The translations under genes and the position numbers were made by a program. Below, one piece after another: positions 8,842 through 17,938 of a DNA stretch of 64,000 bases (its first letter is position 1; each line of letters begins with the position of its first letter). A model generated the notes under the pieces. That model was not told the origin of the DNA. It saw only the letters and a list, made by a program, of their open reading frames with translations, and ran no database searches. The stretch lies in assembly GCF_010725725.1 (NCBI RefSeq), contig NZ_AP022599.1:2542001-2606000 (forward strand), in the 5' to 3' direction. The DNA comes from Mycolicibacterium pulveris (GTDB lineage Bacteria > Actinomycetota > Actinomycetes > Mycobacteriales > Mycobacteriaceae).

Positions 8842-9182
8842 CCGGTTCGCGCGCCGCCGGTGCGGCTGCCGACGAAGAACCCGCCGACGAGGATCACGAG
8901 CCCGATGATCGCCACCGGAATGGCCCAGGTTCGCCGCTGGGACACCGCCGCCTCGCACTGCTCGACGTAGTCGGTGTGCGGAACCAGTTCGTTGATCACC
9001 GGCAGGTTGACCGGGTTGCGCTCGTCGATGTTGCGGGCCTCGGAGTAGTCCGCGACGATCGCGTTGCCGCAACCGACCTTCTGATTGTCGGGTCCCGCGG
9101 TCGATACGGGTACCAGAAGACCGATGACACCCACGACCAACACGATCGCACCTACCAGCAACACCAACCGTCGCATGTTCAT
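8838..9182 (-). CDS. Two-helix membrane protein, hypothetical
   Basis: The product is 114 residues. Hydrophobic helices lie at about residues 5-24 and 90-108, with a polar extracytoplasmic loop of about 60 residues between them. The loop has two cysteines (KVGCGNAI and VEQCEAA), which could pair outside the cell. This is a common architecture among small mycobacterial envelope proteins of unknown function. A second ATG two codons downstream is equally possible as the start. Confidence 0.65.
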   Translation of the reverse strand: MNMRRLVLLVGAIVLVVGVIGLLVPVSTAGPDNQKVGCGNAIVADYSEARNIDERNPVNLPVINELVPHTDYVEQCEAAVSQRRTWAIPVAIIGLVILVGGFFVGSRTGGARTG

Positions 9183-9317
9183 GATCGATCAATGCCCACT
9201 CGGGCCGCGGCCGAAACTTTCCGGCCGTCGACGCGGTCACACCGCCCGCACGGCCCAGCGGCGAATATGGTCTGCTTGTTCAGTGCGCCGACCGTGGTCT
9301 GAAGGGAGTGGAACGCC

Positions 9318-10214
9318 TTGGTAAGCCATGGTCTGGCCGTGCTCCTGGCCCTGCTGGCCGCGGTGTTCCTCGCGATCGGCATCGTGGTCCGCCAGCGCGC
9401 CACCATGGACGTCGCCCCCGAGCACAGCGTGAGCAGCGTGATGGTGCTCACCCTGCTGCGCAGGCCGCTGTGGTGGGCGGGCACCGCAGCGGCGGTCACC
9501 GGGTTCTGCTTTCAGGCGTTCGCGCTGGTGTTCGGCTCGTTGTTGCTGGTCCAGCCCATCCTGGTGTCCGCGCTGCTGTTCGCCCTGCCGCTGAGCGCCC
9601 GGCTCGCCGATCGCCGCGTCACCCGCAGCGAATGGCTGTGGGCGTCGATGCTGACCGTCTCCCTGGCCGTGTTCGTCGTGCTGGCCAAGACCCGCCCCGG
9701 TGACTACGAGGCCTCCGCGCCGCTGACGGCGGTCGTCGCGGTGGTGTGCGTCGCCGCCGTGACGGCATGCGTGGTGGTCGCGGTCCGCAACCCCGGTTGG
9801 CGACGCGCGGTGCTGCTGGCCGTCGCGGTCGGCGTGCTGTTCGGCGTCGTCGCGGTGCTCACCAAGGTGGTCATGCACATCCTCACCCACAACGGGCTAT
9901 GGGCCGTGCTCAGCACGCCGATACCGTATCTGCTTGTGCTGCTGGGGGTTATCGCGGTGTTCCTGCAGCAGTCCGCCTTCCATGCCGGCTCCTTGCAGAC
10001 CTCGGTGCCGACGATGCTGGTGCTCGAACCCGTCATCGCCGTGGTACTCGGCGCGGTGGTACTCGGTGAGCACATGACCGTGGACGGCGTCAAGGCCGTG
10101 GCGATCACCATCGCGGTCGTGGCGATGACGGCGTCGACCATCGCACTCGGCCGCGACGAGGGCGCGATCGAGGAGGAACTCGAGGCCGCCGCAGCGGTCG
10201 GCCGCCCGAACTAG
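9318..10214 (+). CDS. DMT/EamA-type membrane transporter
   Basis: A ribosome site (GAAGGGAG, 9301-9308) sits nine bases before a TTG start. The 298-residue protein has about nine to ten helices in two EamA-like halves. The second half ends with the typical LVLEPVIAVVLGAVVLGEH pattern of drug/metabolite transporters. It matches the DMT family of mycobacteria whose members are annotated as multidrug or metabolite exporters; the substrate is not deducible. The gene ends 4 bases inside the convergent ANTAR gene. Confidence 0.8.
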   Translation: MVSHGLAVLLALLAAVFLAIGIVVRQRATMDVAPEHSVSSVMVLTLLRRPLWWAGTAAAVTGFCFQAFALVFGSLLLVQPILVSALLFALPLSARLADRRVTRSEWLWASMLTVSLAVFVVLAKTRPGDYEASAPLTAVVAVVCVAAVTACVVVAVRNPGWRRAVLLAVAVGVLFGVVAVLTKVVMHILTHNGLWAVLSTPIPYLLVLLGVIAVFLQQSAFHAGSLQTSVPTMLVLEPVIAVVLGAVVLGEHMTVDGVKAVAITIAVVAMTASTIALGRDEGAIEEELEAAAAVGRPN

Positions 10215-11023
10215 TCGTCGCGATCCTGTGGGCGCACGGACTCCGTCATCGCCGACCACAGCAGCCGGGCCGCGGTGCGCGCGGGCTGGTCGGGAGCGAT
10301 CCGCGTCGGCGTGCGCGGCTGCTCGGCCGGTGCGCCGCTGATGTGCTCGATCAGCGCCACCGCCAGCTCGCGCAGCTTGACGTTGAACTGCTGGCTGGCC
10401 CGGCGCAGGATGTTCCACGCCTGTTCGGCGTCGCAGCCGACCCGGCCCATCAGCGCGCCCTTGGCCTGTTCGATCGCGCCGCGCGACTGCAGCACCGACA
10501 GCAAATCGGAGAACACGGCGGCGTGCTTGGCGGCGGTCGAGACGAACGCGGCGGACACCAACTGCTCGTAGTTGATCAGCGTCGTCATGGTCGCGGCGGT
10601 GGCCGGTTCTGTCAGCGTGCAGGCCACCACGACGGTGGCGTCGTCCTGCCAGACGCCGGGCGCGGCGGCGGCGCCGTGGATGCGCTCCCAGCTGGCTCGA
10701 AGTTGCGGCTCGCGGGCGGTCATCGCGTCCAGCGTCAGATCGGGCCACCGCTCGTCGGTCCACAGGTCCAGCGACAGCACCGGAACCTGGTAGGAGAGCG
10801 CGTCGGCGACCGGCCCCCCGAGCCCGGACAGCTGGGCGCCCACGAGTTCCTCGCCGACCCCCAGCGCGGTGATCACCGACGGGCCCTCATCGCCGTGTTT
10901 GTCGTGCACGCACACGCTGATGCCGAGCGCGTCGGACAGATCCGCCTGCATGCGCTCGAGGATGCGCTGCAGGAGTGCGATCAACTGAGGGTGTTGCCGG
11001 GGATGAAATCGTGGTGCGGACAA
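10211..11023 (-). CDS. GAF-ANTAR RNA-binding antiterminator-type regulator
   Basis: The N-terminal part (about residues 20-165) has GAF-like character, including DALGISVCVHD and VLSLDLWTDERWP. The C-terminal part (about 175-235) is an ANTAR domain with the pattern LQSRGAIEQAKGALMGR followed by a three-helix segment rich in Ala and Arg. ANTAR domains bind paired hairpins in nascent RNA and prevent termination; in mycobacteria such proteins can be controlled by kinases or ligands. I choose the TTG at 11021-11023, just after the STAS stop (11038), giving 270 residues; a TTG at 10984 is the alternative. It forms a unit with the STAS gene upstream. Confidence 0.8.
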   Translation of the reverse strand: MSAPRFHPRQHPQLIALLQRILERMQADLSDALGISVCVHDKHGDEGPSVITALGVGEELVGAQLSGLGGPVADALSYQVPVLSLDLWTDERWPDLTLDAMTAREPQLRASWERIHGAAAAPGVWQDDATVVVACTLTEPATAATMTTLINYEQLVSAAFVSTAAKHAAVFSDLLSVLQSRGAIEQAKGALMGRVGCDAEQAWNILRRASQQFNVKLRELAVALIEHISGAPAEQPRTPTRIAPDQPARTAARLLWSAMTESVRPQDRDD

Positions 11024-11037
11024 TAGAATTGAGCCGA

Positions 11038-11349
11038 TCAGTCGACAACTTGAACCGTCGCGACCTGATCCAGACCGGAGATCTTGAGCAGCGTTGTGAT
11101 CGGGCCCTGCGCGGGCACCACCAGCGTGAGTTTGGTGCCGACCGCGACCGAGAACAGTTCCCGCAGAGCCGCACTGTCGCAATAGCTGACCCGCACCAGG
11201 TCGACGGTGATCGCGGCCTGGTGGGTGGCCGCGCGCGACAGTGCGGCGCCGAACTCGTCGATGTTGGCCAGATCGATCTCACCGGCTGCCGTGACGACCG
11301 GAGCCTGCTCGGCTTCGGCGGCGGTCAGCTGAAACTGCGCTTTGGTCAT
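11038..11349 (-). CDS. STAS-domain protein (anti-sigma factor antagonist type)
   Basis: The ATG at 11349 gives 103 residues, the usual size of a lone STAS domain. It has the fold pattern of RsbV/SpoIIAA: a beta strand (VVTAAGEIDL), helix, strand (AAITVDLVRVSYCDSAAL) and helices. The Asp-Ser pair in YCDSAAL is the usual phosphorylation site. In partner switching, the unphosphorylated form binds an anti-sigma kinase and frees its sigma factor; a PP2C phosphatase such as the one upstream would dephosphorylate it. It lies directly before the GAF-ANTAR gene, so the two may be co-expressed. Confidence 0.85.
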   Translation of the reverse strand: MTKAQFQLTAAEAEQAPVVTAAGEIDLANIDEFGAALSRAATHQAAITVDLVRVSYCDSAALRELFSVAVGTKLTLVVPAQGPITTLLKISGLDQVATVQVVD

Positions 11350-11500
11350 GGTGTCGGATGCGAGGCGGAACCGCTCAGGTGTTGGCCAGTGCCGAACGCT
11401 GGTCGGGTCATCGCACCTCCCGCAGACCGAAGTCACTGATCGCCGAAATGAAGTAATACCACGCCGACGGCGGTGGTGCGCTGGGCATTCTGATTTTCAT

Positions 11501-13705
11501 TCATCCGGGTAGCCGAAACGACATCTCGACCGTCGTGCCCGCCGGTGTGCCTGCCAGATCCACCCCGTCGCTGACCGCGCGCATCAACAGCAAACCCCGG
11601 CCCCTGGTGCCTGGATCTTCGGGCGGGGTCTTCCATGAACCCCCGTCGATGACGCTGATATGGACCGCGTTGGCGCGGATGTCGGCTTCCACCCGCATCC
11701 GGCCGGGATCGCGGCCGCGGTAGGCGTGTTCGACGCAGTTCGAGCATGCCTCGTTGACCACCAGCACGATGTCGTCGGCGAGCTGGGCGGGCACGCGGTT
11801 GCTGCCCAGCCATGCGGCCAGCCGGTGCCGCACCTCGCTGAGCCGGGTCGCCACCGCTTCGATGTCGATGCGTAGCGCTGCGGGGTCGCAGCGGTACAAC
11901 ACCATCGCGACGTCGTCGTCGAAGCCGTTGTCGGGCACCAACTTAGCCAGCAACGTGTCCGCGACGGTTTCGATGGGTTGCTCGGTGGTTTCGGCGAGCA
12001 CCTGTGCGAGGCGGTCGATCTGGTGGTCGATCGCCTCGTCGCGCCGTTCGACCAGCCCGTCGGTGTAGAGCATCAGCGTTGACCCCGGCGTCAGCGTACG
12101 GGTCGCCTGGGGACGCGGCTCGTCGCACTGCACCGCCAGCGGCACCGACCGACCGTCGGTCAGCAGCTCAGGCGACGACGAGCCCGCGACCAGCACCGGC
12201 GGCACGTGCCCCGCGCTGCTGTAGTGCACCGACTGGGTTTCGGTGTCGATGACCGCGACGAACACCGTCGTGCAGAACGCATCCGGGATCAGCTCGGCCA
12301 CCGAGTCGAGGTGTTCGAGCACCGTCGACGGCTCCGCACCGGTCAGCAACAGTGCCCTCGTGGAGGCCCGAAGCTGGCCCATCACCGCCGCGGCCGACAG
12401 GCCACGGCCGACGCAGTCGCCGACGACCACGCCGATCCGGTGCTCGGCGACGGGCAGCACGTCGTAGAAGTCGCCGCCGATCTCCAGCGGTGGGACCGCC
12501 GGTTCGTAACGCACGGCGAAACCGGCCGGAAGCGCGGTGGGCGCCAGCATAGAACGCTGCAGCGTCAGCGAGGTCTCCCTGGCGCTCTCGAACTGACGGA
12601 CGTGCTGCATCGCGAGACCGAGGTGGCCGACCAGGGCGCTGACCAGCCGCCGGTCCTCGGTGCTGACGACACGCGGATGTCGGTGCTCGAGGCAGACGAC
12701 GACGTCACGTGTGCTGGAGAGGACCGCGGCGAAGCCGCGCGTGGTTCCGGCGCTGGGCGCGGCGCCGACGGGGCTGACGGTCAGCGGCACCCAGTTGCGG
12801 GCGTCGTCGAACGTGCGGCGCCAGTCGGAATCCAGTTCCTCCCAACTCGACACGGCCGGGTCGCCGGCCACGTGCACCGCCGGGTCGCCTTCGGTCTGGG
12901 GCCAGACGACGGCGATCACCCGAGCGACGTCCAGCGCAGAAGCGCACTGCGCCAACGTGATCAGCAGCACTTCGTCGACGTTCTTGGCGACGCTGACCGC
13001 GGTGGCCAGCCGGGCCATCGCGGCGTCCCGTTCGGCCGCCGCGCGCGGCGCGGTGATGTCACGGATCGTGCCGACGTAGGCGGTGCGCTCCGATGCGTGC
13101 TCGGCGACCATGTTCATGCTGAGCGCCACCCACCGGTGTCGGCCGTCGCGGTGCCGGATCGCGATCTCGGCAGTGCCGGCACCCTGCCGGACCACCTCCA
13201 TCAGGTGTTCGTTCGCCGTGACCGGGTCCTGCACCCAGGGATGGGGCATCGGGTAGGGCAGGTCTTCGGCGTTGTAACCGGTGATGTCGGCGAACGCGTC
13301 GTTGATCTCCACGATGGTGCCGGTGTGGTCGGCGACGAAGAAGCCTTCCTGAAGCGAGTTCACCAGCGCGGTGCGGAACTCGTCACGATCGGCCAGGTCG
13401 TCGGCGCGGGCCCGCTGCTGGGCATAACGTCTTGTGCCGTCGAGGAATCCGCGGGTCGCCATGTCGATCGCCGCCAGCGTCTGCAGCAGGAACTGCAGCG
13501 CGCGACCGGTGGCCGCGTCGGTGTCACGGCCGATGTCGCTGACCAGTCGCGAGTGGTTCTCGATGATCTCGAGCACGCTCATCCGGTCGCGCAGCGCCTG
13601 GCGGCCGAGGTCGTGCCCGAGCGCCAGCGCTGCTTCCTCGCCGGTGCGCAGGTAGGTGTCGAGCGCTTCGGCGTAGCACGCGTAAAAGGTGTCGGGTTCG
13701 GTCAT
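11501..13705 (-). CDS. Multidomain PP2C phosphatase: RsbU_N, PAS, GAF, SpoIIE, HATPase
   Basis: The start ATG at 13705 overlaps the stop of the RsbT-like gene (ATGA), giving 734 residues. Domains in order: an RsbU N-terminal type domain (about 1-105), PAS (about 110-230; GFFVADHTGTIVEINDAF), GAF (about 235-400), a SpoIIE/PP2C phosphatase (about 415-600), and a GHKL ATPase resembling RsbW (about 610-730; NEACSNCVEHAYRGRD and GRGLLLMRAV). The phosphatase carries GGDFYDVL, VVGDCVGRG, YTDGLVER and DDDVAMVLY, the metal-binding aspartates. RsbU_N domains bind RsbT, which is encoded immediately upstream. The protein would sense a signal and reset a STAS switch, with its own kinase-like domain as the opposite activity. 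Confidence 0.9.
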   Translation of the reverse strand: MTEPDTFYACYAEALDTYLRTGEEAALALGHDLGRQALRDRMSVLEIIENHSRLVSDIGRDTDAATGRALQFLLQTLAAIDMATRGFLDGTRRYAQQRARADDLADRDEFRTALVNSLQEGFFVADHTGTIVEINDAFADITGYNAEDLPYPMPHPWVQDPVTANEHLMEVVRQGAGTAEIAIRHRDGRHRWVALSMNMVAEHASERTAYVGTIRDITAPRAAAERDAAMARLATAVSVAKNVDEVLLITLAQCASALDVARVIAVVWPQTEGDPAVHVAGDPAVSSWEELDSDWRRTFDDARNWVPLTVSPVGAAPSAGTTRGFAAVLSSTRDVVVCLEHRHPRVVSTEDRRLVSALVGHLGLAMQHVRQFESARETSLTLQRSMLAPTALPAGFAVRYEPAVPPLEIGGDFYDVLPVAEHRIGVVVGDCVGRGLSAAAVMGQLRASTRALLLTGAEPSTVLEHLDSVAELIPDAFCTTVFVAVIDTETQSVHYSSAGHVPPVLVAGSSSPELLTDGRSVPLAVQCDEPRPQATRTLTPGSTLMLYTDGLVERRDEAIDHQIDRLAQVLAETTEQPIETVADTLLAKLVPDNGFDDDVAMVLYRCDPAALRIDIEAVATRLSEVRHRLAAWLGSNRVPAQLADDIVLVVNEACSNCVEHAYRGRDPGRMRVEADIRANAVHISVIDGGSWKTPPEDPGTRGRGLLLMRAVSDGVDLAGTPAGTTVEMSFRLPG

Positions 13706-14133
13706 GGCGAGCCTCGGTGAGGTGCGTCGGGAACCCACTTCCACATCTCGATCAAGGTTCCCTTGCCGGGCTTGGATTCAACGTGTACGCGGTCCATCAG
13801 CCTGCGTGCGCCCGGCAGCCCCAGCCCCAGCCCGCGCCCGGTGGAGTAGCCGTCCTCCATCGCGCGTTCCACATCGGGGATCCCGGGTCCGTTGTCCTCG
13901 GCATGCACCACCAGCGCCTGCCTGCCGTCGCGGATCTGCACGCCGATACGGATCTCACCGCGGCCCGTGTAACTGATTATGTTGCGGGCGATCTCGGATA
14001 TCGCGGTGGCGATCATCGTGACGTCGGTCAGCGAGAACCCGAGTTTCCTGGCCAGCTCGTGCCCCGCCTGGCGGGCAGCGACGATGTCGTCGGGGTCGCC
14101 GATGGCAACGACGAAGTCAGCCGCCACTGTCAC
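13702..14133 (-). CDS. RsbT-like serine/threonine kinase (GHKL ATPase)
   Basis: The 143-residue protein has the GHKL motifs of small anti-sigma kinases. The N box is EIARNIISYTGRG, the G1 box is EDNGPGIPD, and the G2 box is GRGLGLGLPGARRLMD. The GLGLGLPG form and the size match RsbT rather than RsbW. RsbT phosphorylates stressosome STAS proteins and, once free, activates the phosphatase RsbU. Its coupling by a 4-base overlap to a gene with an RsbU_N domain fits this exactly. No RsbS or RsbR gene is next to it. The start is GTG at 14133. The 242-base gap upstream should contain divergent promoters for this gene and the STAS gene at 14376. Confidence 0.85.
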   Translation of the reverse strand: MTVAADFVVAIGDPDDIVAARQAGHELARKLGFSLTDVTMIATAISEIARNIISYTGRGEIRIGVQIRDGRQALVVHAEDNGPGIPDVERAMEDGYSTGRGLGLGLPGARRLMDRVHVESKPGKGTLIEMWKWVPDAPHRGSP

Positions 14134-14375
14134 TCGGTGTCAGCCGGCGGACTCGCCGTCCGCGGAATTCGTCCGGCCCCGCGCGGTCCAGGTCAACGGA
14201 CGGATCGGGCATCCAACCTCCCAGCTCAGCACTAACGGGCGCGCGCCCTACCGCGACACTAGCCTGCGGCCAGCTGACGCAACCGGTGAAGCATTGATCT
14301 ACGTTTGGTGGCCAAGCGTTAAGCTCTGCGCACTGCCGTCGCCAGAGGCGGCGCCCACGAGACGAAGGACCGCCG

Positions 14376-14741
14376 TTGCCAGGTAATGACCCGATCACCA
14401 CGTCGGTGACCCACCAGGATGGGGTCGCCGTCGTGTCGGTGAGCGGCGATGTCGACGTAGCCACGGTCGCCGCTCTCGAAGCGTCGATCAACGAGGCGTT
14501 GGCCGCCAAGCCCACCGCGCTGATCATCGATCTGTCCGACGTCGACTTCCTCGCATCGGCGGGCCTGCAGACCCTGGTGGCCACCAACGAAGCCGTCAAC
14601 AAAACCACCGCGTTCGCGGTCGTCGCCCACGGTTCCGCCACCAGCAGACCCATCCAGCTGACGGGCCTGGACCAGGTCTTCGCGCTGTATCCGACGCGGG
14701 CCGAAGCGCTCGCCGCGGTGGGCGCCGGATCGCAGAACTAG
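14376..14741 (+). CDS. STAS-domain anti-sigma factor antagonist
   Basis: A TTG start at 14376 follows a GAAGGAC ribosome site; the product has 121 residues. The STAS core runs from about residue 8 to 108 (VAVVSVSGDVDVATV and LIIDLSDVDFLASAGL). The serine in FLASAGL is the expected phosphorylation site. It is divergent from the RsbT-like/RsbU-type pair, which would be its kinase and phosphatase partners. It is the second STAS protein of the island, so two switches, or a substrate pair, are possible. Confidence 0.88.
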   Translation: MPGNDPITTSVTHQDGVAVVSVSGDVDVATVAALEASINEALAAKPTALIIDLSDVDFLASAGLQTLVATNEAVNKTTAFAVVAHGSATSRPIQLTGLDQVFALYPTRAEALAAVGAGSQN

Positions 14742-14827
14742 CCGACGCGCGCTCACCAGCACATTCCCGTAAAGTTTCGAACGTCGGGTGGTGATCTTGG
14801 TACGCCCCTGGCGCTGGGTCGGGACAG

Positions 14828-15130
14828 ATGGGACGAACTATGAGGCCAGGTCTGCTGAGGCGTCGTGTCGCGGCGTTTGCCGGCGGAACCGCGGTCGCGG
14901 CGATGGTGCTGCTGACCGCGTCGTGCGCCGGCGAAGAGGAGTCGACGCCGGACGACACCACCACGACAACCACGACCACCACCACGACACCGCCGGACAG
15001 CCCGCCGCCCGCTCCCGGCGAGCCCGGTGAGCCGACGGAGAAGGCGCCGCGCATCGATCCGGGCCCCAACCCGTTCTCGCCGACGGTGAAAGCACCACCC
15101 GCGCCGACGGCCATCCCCGGCGATCACTGA
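14828..15130 (+). CDS. Thr/Pro-rich putative lipoprotein
   Basis: The ATG at 14828 (or 14840) opens a product of 100 (or 96) residues. A basic N-terminus and a hydrophobic stretch lead to the lipobox-like LLTASC, predicting lipid attachment at that cysteine and export. The mature part is low complexity: DDTTT with eleven Thr in a row, then Pro/Gly/Glu-rich sequence. Such tails act as spacers in the cell wall and may carry O-mannose in mycobacteria; that is general knowledge, not shown here. The gene stands before the S53 peptidase gene with a 31-base gap and could be expressed with it. Confidence 0.65.
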   Translation: MGRTMRPGLLRRRVAAFAGGTAVAAMVLLTASCAGEEESTPDDTTTTTTTTTTTPPDSPPPAPGEPGEPTEKAPRIDPGPNPFSPTVKAPPAPTAIPGDH

Positions 15131-15161
15131 GCGCCGGTCTGATCGGCTCGGACCGAGGTCC

Positions 15162-16745
15162 GTGGGGGTGCGGCGGTTCGGCGTGCTCGCCCTTGTGGCG
15201 GCGAGCGTGTTGGTGTTCGCCTCCGACCTGAGTTCGACCGGCCCGCGCGCGGGCACCATCACCGGGCCGTACGCCTACCTGTTGGCGAGCTCGACCGATC
15301 TGGGGCCGTCCCGTGACGGCGACGCCCAACTGACCCTGGCCCTGCATCGCCGCGACCGGCCGGCCGCGGTGTTCGACTGGGCCGACCGCCACGACCTGTC
15401 CGTCGCGTGGCAGCCGGGGCACAACTGGGCGGTCGTGAAGGGACCGGCACAGCACCTGGCGCACGCGTTCGACGTCGAGGTGCACGACTACCGCGGCAGG
15501 CGCGGGCAGGTGTTCTACGCGTCCCCGCAGCAGCCGCGGGTTCCCGACGCGCTGCGCAGCGACGTCGACGGGCTCGGCAGGATTCTCGGCTATATCCCGC
15601 ACCACACCTCGCACCTGCCGATGGTGCCGTTGGACGTGCCCGACAAGGGGTTGTCACCGGCCGCGCTGAGGCACACCTACAACGTCGACCCGCTGACCGC
15701 CGAGGGCTACACCGGCAAGGGCATCACGATCGTGTTCTTCGCGTTCGACGGCTTCGAGCAGGCCGACCTCGACCTCTTCGCCGACACGTTCGGGCTGCCC
15801 CGGTTCACCCCGGAGGTAATCGGCGGCGAACTCGACGCCCCGCGCGGGGAGACCACCATGGATCTGCAGGTCGCCCACGCCGTCGCGCCCGACGCGCGCA
15901 AGGTCGTCGTCAGCGCCCGCCCGACCGTGGCCGGAGACGGCACGTTCGTCAAGGTCGGGGAGATGTTCGCCGACGCCGACCGGCGATACCCCGGCGCGGT
16001 GTGGAGCCTGTCGATCGGCTGGGGTTGCGACAAGCTGATCACCGCCGCCGACCTCGCGCCGGTGCGGTCGGCGTTGGCGGCCGCGCAGGCCAACGGCACC
16101 ACGGCGTTCAACGCCAGCGGCGACCTCGCCGGGCTGGAGTGCAAGGGCGGCGACGAGTGGTCCGCACCGCCCGGGGAGGACGACATCGGCCTGGACTCGG
16201 TGGCGTCGTTGCCGGAGATCACCGATGTCGGCGGCACGACGCTGTCCACCGACGCCGACGGCCGGTGGCTGGCCGAGCAGGCCTGGTTCGACGTGCCGCT
16301 GTCGGTGGGCACCGGCGGCGGGGTGTCGGCGTTGTTCGACCGGCCCGAATGGCAGCGCGGTGTGCTGCCCGACGAGAGCCCCGACCGCAGGCTGACACCG
16401 GATGTCGCCGCGGTGGCGGACCCGTTCACCGGCGTGCGCATCGTGTTCCAGCAGACCCCGCTCGTCGGCGGCGGCACCTCGCAGTCGGCGCCCATCTGGG
16501 CGGGCTTCGCCGCGGTGATGAACCAGTACCTGCTCGCCAACGGCGGGCAGGCCATCGGTGAGCTCAACCCCAAGCTGTATCGCATCGCGGCGGGCGCGGC
16601 GCTGCCGGCGTTCCGCGACGTGACGCTCGGCGGCAACGTGGTGGCCGACGCGGCGCCGGGCTACGACCTGGCGACCGGGCTGGGCACCCCCGATATCGCC
16701 AACCTGGTGCGTAACCTGTTGGCGTTGCAGGAGTCTGGGGCATGA
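15162..16745 (+). CDS. Secreted S53 (sedolisin/kumamolisin) serine peptidase
   Basis: The 527-residue product has an N-terminal signal/anchor helix (about residues 5-22) and a pro-kumamolisin activation domain (about 40-165). The peptidase domain (about 170-520) has the sedolisin Glu and Asp in GELDAPRGETTMDLQ, the oxyanion Asp in NASGDLAG, and the nucleophile in GGGTSQSAPIWAG. A Ca-site motif near the end reads PGYDLATGLGTP. These enzymes are acid-active endopeptidases that mature by cleaving their own pro-region. GTG start at 15162; a GTG two codons later is possible. The 3' end overlaps the zinc-ribbon gene by 4 bases, which ties the two together. Confidence 0.92.
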   Translation: MGVRRFGVLALVAASVLVFASDLSSTGPRAGTITGPYAYLLASSTDLGPSRDGDAQLTLALHRRDRPAAVFDWADRHDLSVAWQPGHNWAVVKGPAQHLAHAFDVEVHDYRGRRGQVFYASPQQPRVPDALRSDVDGLGRILGYIPHHTSHLPMVPLDVPDKGLSPAALRHTYNVDPLTAEGYTGKGITIVFFAFDGFEQADLDLFADTFGLPRFTPEVIGGELDAPRGETTMDLQVAHAVAPDARKVVVSARPTVAGDGTFVKVGEMFADADRRYPGAVWSLSIGWGCDKLITAADLAPVRSALAAAQANGTTAFNASGDLAGLECKGGDEWSAPPGEDDIGLDSVASLPEITDVGGTTLSTDADGRWLAEQAWFDVPLSVGTGGGVSALFDRPEWQRGVLPDESPDRRLTPDVAAVADPFTGVRIVFQQTPLVGGGTSQSAPIWAGFAAVMNQYLLANGGQAIGELNPKLYRIAAGAALPAFRDVTLGGNVVADAAPGYDLATGLGTPDIANLVRNLLALQESGA

Positions 16746-17938
16746 GCGATCCGGAGCAGGTGCCCACCACGGAGTGTCGGATATGTCAGACCGACGTCCC
16801 CGCGGGCCGGTACTGCGGGCTGTGCGGATGTCATCTGACCCCGCGCCGCGCCGAGGGGCCCGACTGGCTGCGGGTGCGCGACTTCGGCGCCGCCAGAGAC
16901 GAGCATCTGCTCCAGCCGGCGCTGACCAGCTCGCTGTTTCCGCATCTGCCGCAGCGCTCGCGCAGTGCATTCCGGTTGGGCCTCGCGGCGGTGCTGGCCA
17001 CGTTGGTCGCGTTCACGCTGCTTCGCCTGCCCGCCGCGTTGGTGACCGTCGCGGCGCTGGGCCTTCCGGTGTTGTTCCTGCTCTATCTGCGGGAGTCGGA
17101 TGCGTTCCGCGACTTCGGTGTTCGTACCCTGGCCGTCACGACGGTGCTGGGGGTCGGGCTGGGTTTGGGATGGGTGCTGCTGACCGAGGCGACCATCGCC
17201 CGCTCCTACGAACTGGGGCTGACCGGTGGCCCGGACTGGGACCGCATCCTGCGCGACGGCATCGCGGTACCGCTCGGCGGTGTGCTGCTCATGCTGCTGC
17301 CCGCGGTGATCGTGCGGCTGGCGCGGCCGCCGACCCGAGAAGCGTTGGACGGCTTCATCGTCGGTGCGCTCGGCGCGCTCACGTTCACTGCCGCGTCCAC
17401 GTTGGCGCATCTGGCGCCGCAGTTCGGGACGGGGGTGGTGAGCGGGCAGCCGATGGAGAGCCTGTTGGTGGAGGCCGGGATCCGGGGCGTGGCCGAACCG
17501 GTGACGGCGGCCACCGCGGGCGGGTTGATCGGTGCGGCACTGTGGTTTCGGCGTCCCCCGAGCAAGCAGAACCAGCGGCCCGTTCTGGTGCGCGCGGTGC
17601 TCGTCGGGTTCGCGGTCGCGGTGCTGACGGTGTGCCTTGCGCTCGGGGTGATCGATGCCGCCGCGCCCACGCAGCTGCTGATGTTGGGGTTGCATCTGCT
17701 GTTGGCCGCGGTCGCGTTGCTGTTGCTGCGCATCGGAATTCACCTGGCGTTGCTGCATGAGGCGCACGACGAGATCCAGGCCGATGAGCCGCTGCTGTGC
17801 CCACATTGCGGTCATGTGGTGCCCGATATGGCGTTCTGCCCGGCCTGCGGCGTGGCGACCCGCGCGTCGTCACGGTCGTCGCGCCGGTCCCGGCGTGCGG
17901 CACGCCCGGTTCGCGCGGCAGAGCCGGACGCCCCGTGA
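16742..17938 (+). CDS. Polytopic membrane protein with zinc ribbons at both ends
   Basis: The 398-residue protein starts with a zinc-ribbon-like segment (CRICQ...CGLCG, about residues 12-30) and ends with a second (CPHCGH...CPACG, about 355-375) followed by an Arg/Ser-rich tail. Between them are about nine hydrophobic helices, with some resemblance to the PrsW/YhfC type of membrane protein. Both ribbons should be on the cytoplasmic side. Start and stop both overlap neighbours (ATGA with the S53 gene, GTGA with the next), so it belongs to one operon. Function unknown; I see no protease signature that I could defend. Confidence 0.75.
   Translation: MSDPEQVPTTECRICQTDVPAGRYCGLCGCHLTPRRAEGPDWLRVRDFGAARDEHLLQPALTSSLFPHLPQRSRSAFRLGLAAVLATLVAFTLLRLPAALVTVAALGLPVLFLLYLRESDAFRDFGVRTLAVTTVLGVGLGLGWVLLTEATIARSYELGLTGGPDWDRILRDGIAVPLGGVLLMLLPAVIVRLARPPTREALDGFIVGALGALTFTAASTLAHLAPQFGTGVVSGQPMESLLVEAGIRGVAEPVTAATAGGLIGAALWFRRPPSKQNQRPVLVRAVLVGFAVAVLTVCLALGVIDAAAPTQLLMLGLHLLLAAVALLLLRIGIHLALLHEAHDEIQADEPLLCPHCGHVVPDMAFCPACGVATRASSRSSRRSRRAARPVRAAEPDAP

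Noticed and set aside
12206..13720. Plus-strand open frame of 504 codons antisense to the RsbU-type gene
   Set aside because: The minus-strand protein has five recognisable domains; the antisense frame has none.
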